DNA of 64,000 nt. Source: Tribonema minus (taxonomy: Eukaryota > Sar > Xanthophyceae > Tribonematales > Tribonemataceae). The notes below the pieces were generated by a model. The model was not told the origin of the DNA, ran no database searches, and saw only the letters and a program-made list of their open reading frames with translations. The stretch covers positions 742,402 to 806,401 of the forward strand of contig JAFCMP010000511.1 of assembly GCA_017506865.1 (NCBI GenBank). The letters are read 5' to 3'. The translations under genes and the position numbers were made by a program. Numbering within the stretch: position 1 is the first letter of the stretch; each line of letters begins with the position of its first letter. Shown here one piece after another: positions 56,010 through 64,000 of this stretch.

Positions 56010-56453
56010 GTGCGCCGCAAACAACCCTGCCACCGGTGCCACTCCACCACTGAGCGTGCCAGCCCCCTGCTGCGGCCATTGCCACCGCCGTGCCCGCCCG
56101 CCAGTAAGCTGCTCATGTCGCTGACACCGCTCGCGCAGGCGCCTCTGCCTCCACCGACCAAATCGCCACCTCCGCCACGCGAGTCGCCGCCTCCGCCGTG
56201 CAAGTCGCCTTGTCTGCCACGGCTGCCGCTGTCAGTGTGCGCGCCGCCGACCGCGCCAGTGCCGCCGGCATCGCCGCCGCCGTCGCTGCCAATTGGTGAC
56301 AGCAGTGTCGACTGGCCAAGCCGCCAGCACATGTCCTGCGGTAAGTGGAGACACAGCCTCTTCCGCGAGCATCTGAAAAAGTATGCGCCCGGGCATGACA
56401 ACATCGTCAAGCTCGCACGCCTCAGCCGCCGCCCTGCTCGCACTGCAGCATAG
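56010..56453 (+). CDS. Proline-rich hypothetical protein
   Basis: A 147-residue frame with a central SPPPP-type region (KSPPPPRESPPPPCKSP), like hydroxyproline-rich cell-wall or pherophorin proteins of green algae. A basic C-terminus follows (CGKWRHSLFREHLKK). A GTAAGT at 56340 could be a donor, making the region before it an exon of a larger gene. No signal peptide is visible at this ATG. Weakly supported: GC-rich low-complexity DNA gives long frames by chance, and the opposite strand is also open. Confidence 0.25.
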   Translation: MRRKQPCHRCHSTTERASPLLRPLPPPCPPASKLLMSLTPLAQAPLPPPTKSPPPPRESPPPPCKSPCLPRLPLSVCAPPTAPVPPASPPPSLPIGDSSVDWPSRQHMSCGKWRHSLFREHLKKYAPGHDNIVKLARLSRRPARTAA

Positions 56454-57871
56454 CCTCGGCCGCCGCACGCATAGCTTTGGCAGCGTCGCGCATAGCTTCG
56501 CCAGCCTCGCGCGCAGCAACGCTCTGATTGCCGGCCGCCGCGCCCGCAAGAGAGCCCAGGCGACCAAGGCAGCAGTGGCCTTCGCAGCCGCACGCGCTTC
56601 CGCCTTGAGCACCCTGGCACAACCGGGGCTGACAGCTGCCCTTCGACGCCCCCGCATCGCCGCTGCGGTTGCGCTCACAACAGTGATCATTGATGCCGCT
56701 GGCAGCGCCTGCAGCGGGCGTGGCAGCTGGCTTGCGCTTACTTGACGCTAGCGCCAAGCTGCGATGTGGCTCCTGCAGCCTGCGCAAGTAAGCACATGTG
56801 AAAAAAGGAAGTAGCAAGCTGATCAATTAAAGTAAGTGCCGCTAGCGGCGCCAGCAGCGGACTTTTCAGCTTGCTTGTACTCGCTGGACGAGCTGCGCTC
56901 GTTGTCTGCGCTATTAAGAGCTTGTACGAAACAGGAAGAAGTGCTACTAAATCAAGGATGTCAAATACACACACAGCTGGCGTACAGCCTGCGCAGGCAA
57001 GAGCACATACAATAGTGTTAATCAACTGCGAATGCCACACACTGCTGTTGGCAGTGCAAAGGGCATGCAACTGTCTGCGTGCTGAAAGGTCAAAGTTGGT
57101 GTGCAAAACGCCTGCCAGGATGCTGAATGTCGCTTGATACAATCAATGGAAGATAGAGAGCAAGGCAGTAGATGGCACACTGCTTCCGCATGTAACTACT
57201 TTAAGATTCATGAGCGAGGTGGCACCAGACATTTACCAATAGTGAACATATTTGTAGACGAGCAGCAGCTAACATACAAATCGTAAGGATAGCAAATGCA
57301 GCATACAGCGGCAGCCCCCAGGTGGCACGTTTGCACCCGGCATTGCAAAGCATATCTGGCATTCACCCGCATTGCGAAGCATACCTGGCATTAAGTTGTC
57401 GTAGCAAAGCAGCAGCGAGCCGTTTTGCCCACCTGGTAATATCCTGCGAAGCTTTCGAAAAAGCTCGCCGACGGCCGCTGTCGCCAACTTGTGGTGGGTG
57501 GTGCGCTTGGAGCAACTTAGGGATAGCCCCGGGTAATCTAGACCAACCGGGCGCAGCAGCGACCATCAACAGCTTATGATGCACGAGGCTTGCTGAGACA
57601 TTCCGAAAGGAACTCAGCCACGAACGTAGGTGGCCCCCGGATAGCGGTCGTTGAAGGCGCAGCACCGCTCAGTTATCGTCCTGACACATTTGCTTGAACC
57701 CCCGTGTGAATCACACACACCCTGGCGCTCTTTTCGCTCGCATCGAAGGTGAGACCACGCTGCGCTGCACTGCACTGTACTGCACTGCACTGCCTCTTTG
57801 CCTGTGCATCTGAGGAGCAAGCAAACCTTTTTCGCTTTTTAGTCACGATGTTCAACGAATCAAGCTGAGAG
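56454..57871. other. Intergenic, nothing recognised
   Basis: Ala/Arg-rich overlapping frames on both strands to about 56,750, then low-GC DNA with only short ORFs. Confidence 0.4.
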
Positions 57872-58499
57872 ATGGAGCGCACTCCTGAAGGCGGGCGCAT
57901 CGCACCTGGGACAATTGATGCTAAAAATGCAGCTGCGTCGCGATCAAGCACTGGGGCTAAGGGCGCACGCGTGCTCAGCCTGCAGTCGAACATGTCGAAT
58001 GGTAAGCCCTGCAAGTTTACACTCGCTCGAAGTGCAGTGTGCAGTGTGTTGCGTTCGCATGGGTGTCGCGCGGCATGGCAGCATGCTGTATACACACGCT
58101 TGCAGCGGCCCTGTTGAGGATCATCTCATTGACAGTCAATGTTCGAGCCAATGTTCGATCATGACGGTCGCTCGCCAAGCTGTGTGGCAACTTGGTGTCT
58201 CTCGTGTGCATGTAAGCTGCAGTTCCCCCACCTGGACGTGTAATGCTATGCAGAAAGCCACTGACATGATTATGGTGTATCCCTGTTGCTGTATAGTCTC
58301 TGAGACTATACAGCACCTGTCACCTTGAACAGCTGCTTTAGAGTGTACACGCAATCCTGCTGACCCCACTTGTTGTAATCCTCTGTGCTCTGGTCAAACT
58401 TCCCTGCAGCTGTAGTTGCGGTGGCATGTGCTCCCTTCGGCAAGCGCAATGATGAGAATGTCCACGTCATGGGACTGTTTGATACCAAAGAAAACACAG
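57872..58499 (+). pseudogene. First two exons of an unknown gene, 3' end lost
   Basis: Exon 1 57872-58001 (MERTPEGGRIAPGTIDAK..) ends at GTAAGC. Exon 2 58410-58499 follows CTGCAG and ends at GTGAGT. The phase is consistent, and exon 2 reads VVAVACAPFGKRNDENVHV and MGLFDTKENT. No third exon is seen before the copia sequence starts at about 58,850, so the gene is probably truncated by the retroelement rearrangement or continues elsewhere. I do not recognise the family. Confidence 0.5.
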
Positions 58500-58724
58500 G
58501 TGAGTGCCAGTTCCTCTCAGAGTGCTTCAGTATGACAGTGCCTCGCTGCGCAGTGCAGAGCTCTCAAGAGTCGACCGCCCCTGACTCAATTGTGAACAAC
58601 ACTACGCAGCTTGCATGCGCGGCACCGGGCTCGTGTGTATGCCCACGGTGCATGATGGCATTCGTCAACATCTCTTTTTTTGAGAGTACAGCTGTGATAA
58701 AGTGTTGGCCCGTGTGTTGGCAAT

Positions 58725-60383
58725 CTAGGGTACCAAACAATGATGTACATGCGTATACACAGCGTTGTTGTTAAATTTGCTCCTGACCACGATGCAATAC
58801 ACCAAACCGCAACACCTGGCGTCCTCCGCGCTCGCGCATCGGAGGTGGCCTAGCCGCTGATGCCAGCGCTCCAGCGACACTGAGGCTGCAAACGCCTCTG
58901 GGCGACTACCTCCGCCGCCGGCTCGAAGCGCTCCTTCGCTGCAACCCCTGACCCGAAACTTGTAAAGGCCGTTCTCCTGCCGCAGTGGCACTGCTACCCT
59001 GGGGCCGCCTGGCACTGCTGGCGGCAGCACCAGGGACATGGCTCCTGGCGTGAGCACGAGCTCGCCCCCTGCCGCAACCAGCTTTGACGCGCTCAGCAGC
59101 AGCGCCTGGCCTGAGTGCGGCACAATGAGCGACTCCCAGAGGTCCAGCTTGACCTCCGCTCCGTTGCCTGCAATGCGCACGTGCAAATCGCCAATACCTG
59201 ACGCGTACGCACCCTCGCCAGGGTGCACCGTTGCGAGCGCCACGCGCTCCTGCCGAACTGACGACATGAATGCGGTTACATCGCACCCAGGCCAAAGTGC
59301 CGGGTCGATGACGTGCCTGTTGGCGCCGCTGTCCACCAGGACCTCAACGTAGCTACGCTGAGCTGAGGTCCCTCCAGCTGCTACCAGCGCAGTAGCATCT
59401 CCCTCCGGCTCACCAGCTGCCTCCATGAAGCAGCCATGAGCTGGGCCGTCTGCGGGTGCGTCGGAGTCGCCTGACCCCTGCTTGCCTCCCCGCTTCTCCT
59501 TGCGCTTGTTGCGCAGCTCCGCGACAGAGCCTGCTGCAGGCTTCTTGCCGGCCTTCTTGGCGGCACAATCGCGTTCCCAGTGGCCTGACTTTCTGCAATA
59601 GTTGCAGGTACCCCGTTTGCCACTGCCGTGAGCCGAAGCAGCACCCGCATCTACGGCGTAGGCTGATGGGCCCTTGCCGTTCTTGCGTGCCGCTCGCTCA
59701 CTGTCGTACTCCGCCTGCAGCCGCCTCTCAGCCTCGTCCAGATCCGCTGAAACCATGCAGCGAATCGTCCGGGCTACAACTCGGTATCCTTCCGCATCAG
59801 GCAGTCCTTGCAGTAGCCTTGACAGCAAATTGCCGTCCGCCACCGCCTCCCCCTGACTTGCGAGTCTACCGCGCAGATAGCGCGCTTTCGCGAAGTACTC
59901 CATGGGCGACATGTCACCCATCTCCAGCCCTCCCAACTCATCGTGCAACGCCATGCGTGACGCGATAGTATTGGGCTGATAGCGCTCCCTGAGCGCCCGA
60001 AAGGACTTCCTTCCCTGCCGCACGTTGCTTGGATGAAGTAGCACGTAGCCGATGTCGGTCGCCTTGGTGGAGATGACCGTGACCAGCGCCTGGTACACCT
60101 TCAGGTCGAGAAGGTCGTACACAGTAGTTGCGCTGTCACGCAGTCCCTGGTCGTACCGCTCGTCCCAGTCCACCATCGGCGGTGGCACTCCCTCGAGACA
60201 AAGTGCCGACTCGAACGCCATGGCGAACATCGCCCACTCCTCCTCCTTGCCGCTGAACTGCTGCACTTTGAGCTTAAGCTTAAGGCTCATAACCGTTGAT
60301 TTCTTGACACCGCGCAGAGTGCCAGCCAGCGGAAGCAATATGTCCTCCTCACCTTCGTGTTGCACATCATCTTGACCAGGCAT
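58725..60383 (-). pseudogene. Ty1/copia fragment A: gag and protease
   Basis: Starts at ATG 60383. A copia-type Gag region (MSLKLKLKVQQFSGKEEEW, then LGGLEMGDMSPMEYFAKAR and LLQGLPDAEGYRVV) is followed by a CCHC zinc knuckle CNYCRKSGHWERDC and an aspartic protease with the VDSGANRHVI active site. The pre-integrase motif RWHQRLGHL is cut at 58851, after which unrelated sequence is read to a stop at 58725. Integrase and RT are absent from this copy. Confidence 0.9.
58851..59929 (-). repeat. 1,079-bp direct repeat, left copy (copia gag-PR)
   Basis: Identical in extent to 61919-62997 at an offset of 3,068 bp. I found one difference (G at 59832, A at 62900). Confidence 0.93.
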
Positions 60384-62997
60384 GATTGCAGAGCACCAGA
60401 GGCAGAAGAGAGAGTTCCAACTTGTGTGGATGCAAAGGAAGTGAGGTATTCACAGGATGCACAAGACACAAGGTGGTGGAATTGCTTCCCTACAGCACGG
60501 GGCACTAGAACTTGCCAGAACACGTCGTCGACGTGCAGCAGTATGATGGCGCCTGACTGATGGTTGCGCAGCACGCACGGGTCAGCAAGGCACTGCTTGT
60601 AACCGCGCTGCTTGAGGGCGATGATGAGCTTCTGATGCCAAAGCCGTGGGCTCTGGTGCAGCCCGTAGAGGCTCTTGCGAAGCCTCATGACGAGTGGCTG
60701 GCCATCCTTGCCGCGCTTGACGAACCCCTGCGGCTGATGCACGAAGGTGGGCTTGTCGATGTCCGCTTGGACAAAGGCGTTGTCCTTAGGGTCCTGTGCG
60801 CAAACAGCCGCTGCTGCAAGCAAAGCAACGAAGTGGGCTCGTGAGTACCCACGCCCGCTGCGTGTGCGTGAGGGCCGCGTTGCTGCATCTGCTGTCGAGT
60901 CAGCATCCGCAGCATCTCCCTCCCCGGCTGCTGGCCCCTGGCCTGCTGCTGCATCGCCGCTAGCCTCGCCAGCAGCCTCGCCAACAGCACCGCCCTCCTT
61001 AGCAACTTCCTCGGGCCCCTGCCCGAGCTCCTGTTCGGGCCCCTCCTCGGGCCCCGCCGCCGGCTCCTCCGCATCAGGACCCTCGCGGAACGTCACGTGG
61101 AACGCCGTGACCACCTGGCGCGTGCGCTCGTTGTACACGAGGTAACCACCCTTGGTGTCCTCTGAGTACCCCACCAGCCGCCCGCGCCACGCCTTGTTGG
61201 TGAACTTGCCGGGCTCTCCCTCCGCGCACACGTACGCGAAAGAGCCGAACACCTTGAGCTTGGACAGGTCCGGGATCTGTCCCGTCCACGCCTCGAACGG
61301 GGTCTTCCCTCCGAGCGCAGAGTGAGGGCTCCTGTTGACAAGGTAAGTGGCATGGCGGAGAGCAAAAGGCCACAGTGACCCAGGCAGAGCTGCCTGCAGC
61401 ATCTCGCACCGTGCCTTGTTGTGCAGCGTGCGCAGCGCACGCTCCGCGATGCCGTTGGACTCGTGCGTGTACGGCGCCGAGTAGCTGATGTCGTAGCCGG
61501 CTGAGACGCTGTGCTCCTTGAATGACGCCGCCCTGAACTCCTTGGGCCCGTCCAAGTGCACCTCAAACAGGTGACGCTCCTTGGGCGCCAGCACGTCGCC
61601 TCGCAGCCGCTCAACATCCTCCGCCATGTCTGCTTTTGACCTGCGACAGTACACAACATGGTAACGCGTGTGCTCGTCGACGAACACCCTGGAGTACCAG
61701 CTGCCGTCGTGGCCGCGCTCCTCGTACGGCCCGGCCGTATCGCTGTGCCACACCTGCCCGGCGGCAGTTGCGCCCTGAGCGGCGCGCGGGGGGTGCGTCT
61801 GGTGTGTAGCCTTGCCCAAGTGGCAGGTCTCGCACGGTGGCAACTCCCCGTCGGGCAGCTCTAGTCCTGAGCCTTCCATGCCCGCCAAACGCCGCATGTC
61901 CGCCAAGTTGAGGTGCCCTAGCCGCTGATGCCAGCGCTCCAGCGACACTGAGGCTGCAAACGCCTCTGGGCGACTACCTCCGCCGCCGGCTCGAAGCGCT
62001 CCTTCGCTGCAACCCCTGACCCGAAACTTGTAAAGGCCGTTCTCCTGCCGCAGTGGCACTGCTACCCTGGGGCCGCCTGGCACTGCTGGCGGCAGCACCA
62101 GGGACATGGCTCCTGGCGTGAGCACGAGCTCGCCCCCTGCCGCAACCAGCTTTGACGCGCTCAGCAGCAGCGCCTGGCCTGAGTGCGGCACAATGAGCGA
62201 CTCCCAGAGGTCCAGCTTGACCTCCGCTCCGTTGCCTGCAATGCGCACGTGCAAATCGCCAATACCTGACGCGTACGCACCCTCGCCAGGGTGCACCGTT
62301 GCGAGCGCCACGCGCTCCTGCCGAACTGACGACATGAATGCGGTTACATCGCACCCAGGCCAAAGTGCCGGGTCGATGACGTGCCTGTTGGCGCCGCTGT
62401 CCACCAGGACCTCAACGTAGCTACGCTGAGCTGAGGTCCCTCCAGCTGCTACCAGCGCAGTAGCATCTCCCTCCGGCTCACCAGCTGCCTCCATGAAGCA
62501 GCCATGAGCTGGGCCGTCTGCGGGTGCGTCGGAGTCGCCTGACCCCTGCTTGCCTCCCCGCTTCTCCTTGCGCTTGTTGCGCAGCTCCGCGACAGAGCCT
62601 GCTGCAGGCTTCTTGCCGGCCTTCTTGGCGGCACAATCGCGTTCCCAGTGGCCTGACTTTCTGCAATAGTTGCAGGTACCCCGTTTGCCACTGCCGTGAG
62701 CCGAAGCAGCACCCGCATCTACGGCGTAGGCTGATGGGCCCTTGCCGTTCTTGCGTGCCGCTCGCTCACTGTCGTACTCCGCCTGCAGCCGCCTCTCAGC
62801 CTCGTCCAGATCCGCTGAAACCATGCAGCGAATCGTCCGGGCTACAACTCGGTATCCTTCCGCATCAGGCAGTCCTTGCAGTAGCCTTGACAGCAAATTA
62901 CCGTCCGCCACCGCCTCCCCCTGACTTGCGAGTCTACCGCGCAGATAGCGCGCTTTCGCGAAGTACTCCATGGGCGACATGTCACCCATCTCCAGCC
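60384..62997 (-). pseudogene. Ty1/copia fragment B: partial gag, protease, integrase, deleted RT
   Basis: Reading leftwards from 62997: the second half of Gag, zinc knuckle, protease, pre-integrase, then integrase with Asp in WHSDTAGPY, a second acidic site around HLDGPKEFR and Glu in SNGIAERALRTL, and the linker TRSGRGYSRAHF. RT is broken: QDPK (about 60785) jumps straight to DNAFVQADIDK, losing the first part of the domain. It continues through KSLYGLHQSPRLWHQKL to LLHVDD, then runs into non-RT sequence that is the leader of fragment A. The encoding ORF spans 60287-63073, but its first residues lie in the inverted segment. Confidence 0.88.
61919..62997 (-). repeat. 1,079-bp direct repeat, right copy (copia gag-PR)
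   Basis: Partner of 58851-59929. Near identity implies a very recent duplication or gene conversion. Confidence 0.93.
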
Positions 62998-63278
62998 TCA
63001 CGCACACGCAGCGGGCGTGGGTACTCACGAGCCCACTTCGTTGCTTTGCTTGCAGCAGCGGCTGTTTGCGCACAGGACCCTAAGTCTTACCACGAGGCGG
63101 TAGAGGGGGCTCACAGCAGTGAGTGGCGCGCAGCCTGCAGCAAGGAGTACGACCAGCTCAATGGGCGGGGGACGTGGGAGCTGGTGGAGCAGAGCGAGGT
63201 GGAGCAGGGAGCTAAGGTGCTGGGCACCACTTGGGTGCTTAAGACCAAGTTCGGGGAACATGGCGAGGTGGCGAGGCG
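62998..63278 (+). pseudogene. Ty1/copia fragment C: inverted RT start, capped by telomere
   Basis: On the plus strand this reads GRGYSRAHFVALLAAAAV, then QDPKSYHEAVEGAHSSEW, GTWELVEQSEVEQG and TTWVLKTKFGEHGEVAR: the linker and first part of a copia RT. The first ~85 bp are the reverse complement of about 60788-60872. It meets fragment B head to head at 62997/62998, and after GEVAR the coding sequence stops and TTAGGG repeats begin. Confidence 0.9.
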
Positions 63279-64000
63279 TTAGGGTTAGGTTTAGGGTTAG
63301 GGTTAGGGTTAGGGTTAGGGTTAGGATTAGGGTTAGGGTTAGGGTTAGGGTTAGGGGTTAGGGTTAGGGTTAGGGTTAGGGTTAGGGGTTAGGGTTAGGG
63401 TTAGGGTTAGGGTTAGGGTTAGGGTTTAGGGTTTAGGGTTAGGGTTAGGGTTAGGGTTAGGGTTAGGGTTAGGGTTAGGGTTAGGGTTAGGGTTAGGGTT
63501 AGGGTTAGGGTTAGGGGTTAGGGTTAGGGTTAGGGTTAGGGTTAGGGTTAGGGTTAGGGTTAGGGTTAGGGTTAGGGTTAGGGTTAGGGTTAGGGTTAGG
63601 GTTAGGGTTAGGGTTAGGGTTAGGGTTAGGGTTAGGGTTAGGGTTAGGGTTAGGGTTAGGGTTAGGGTTAGGGTTAGGGTTAGGGTTAGGGTTAGGGTTA
63701 GGGTTAGGGTTAGGGTTAGGGTTAGGGTTAGGGTTAGGGTTAGGGTTAGGGTTAGGGTTAGGGTTAGGGTTAGGGTTAGGGTTAGGGTTAGGGTTAGGGT
63801 TAGGGTTAGGGTTAGGGTTAGGGTTAGGGTTAGGGTTAGGGTTAGGGTTAGGGTTAGGGTTAGGTTAGGGTTAGGGGGTTAGGGTTAGGGTTAGGGTTAG
63901 GGTTAAGGTTAGGGTTAAGGTTAGGGTTAGGTTAGGGTTAGGGTAGGGTTAGGGTTAGGTTTAGGTTAGGGTTAGGGTTAGGGGTAGGGGTTAGGGTTAG
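63279..64000 (+). repeat. Terminal telomere array (TTAGGG)n
   Basis: About 120 units of TTAGGG to the end of the window, with scattered TTAGGGG, TTTAGGG, TTAAGG and TTAGG variants, more frequent in the last ~140 bp. The G-rich strand points 5' to 3' towards the end, as required for a right-hand chromosome end. Confidence 0.97.

Noticed and set aside
62524-63282. 252-residue plus-strand ORF across the copia region
   Set aside because: Most of it is antisense to gag; only the part after 62998 is real RT coding sequence.
63282-63361. Protein frame with Arg-Val repeats
   Set aside because: Translation of the terminal telomere array; same for Asn-Pro and Thr-Leu frames over CCCTAA tracts.

Overview
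This is eukaryotic nuclear DNA from the right end of a chromosome. The last ~720 bases are a (TTAGGG)n array with the G-rich strand running outward. The genes are split by many GT-AG introns of about 0.15-2 kb, exons are GC-rich, and both Ty3/chromovirus and Ty1/copia retrotransposons are present. A CEP20/FOR20-like centriolar gene suggests a flagellated organism. TTAGGG telomeres, SPPPP-type proline-rich coding and a GT14/DUF266-type gene fit a unicellular alga (green/prasinophyte or haptophyte), but the lineage is a guess. I saw no rRNA, tRNA or CRISPR.

Layout. 1-~5,060: 3' part of a frameshifted Ty3/gypsy chromovirus. 7,827-25,505 (-): DDX60-like DEVH RNA helicase, rebuilt here as 15 exons whose phases all join (1,200 codons plus stop). 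25,506-25,639: 134-bp divergent promoter. 25,640-31,216 (+): two-exon gene with a GT14/DUF266-like domain and a long RS/RG low-complexity tail. 32,048-32,773: non-autonomous hAT element with TIRs and an 8-bp TSD. 33,784-42,674 (-): unrecognised gene of very small exons, with a tandem exon-pair duplication, a 70-bp TIR element with a 9-bp TSD, and many telomere-like tracts. 44,312-47,263 (+): class II histone deacetylase, 3 exons. 47.9-48.6 kb: decayed RING / XPB-like helicase island. 49,359-50,062 (+): small two-exon gene with a late frameshift. 51,354-53,946 (+): CEP20/FOR20. 57,872-58,499 (+): first two exons of a gene cut off by retrotransposons. 58,725-63,278: rearranged copia pieces, the last one capped directly by the telomere.

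Two patterns run through the window. (1) Exon edges, with their splice site, are copied in tandem into the adjoining intron, at six of the 15 helicase exons and probably at exons of the unrecognised gene. (2) Short interstitial telomeric tracts lie in introns and intergenic DNA. One forms the branch-point/acceptor region of CEP20 intron 1, one is a head-to-head palindrome, and one has replaced ~17 bp of an exon that still exists intact in a tandem paralogue. I infer a genome where break repair (local tandem duplication, telomeric patching, capping at retroelements) keeps reshaping introns and the chromosome end. The parts are each visible in the sequence; the mechanism is inference.
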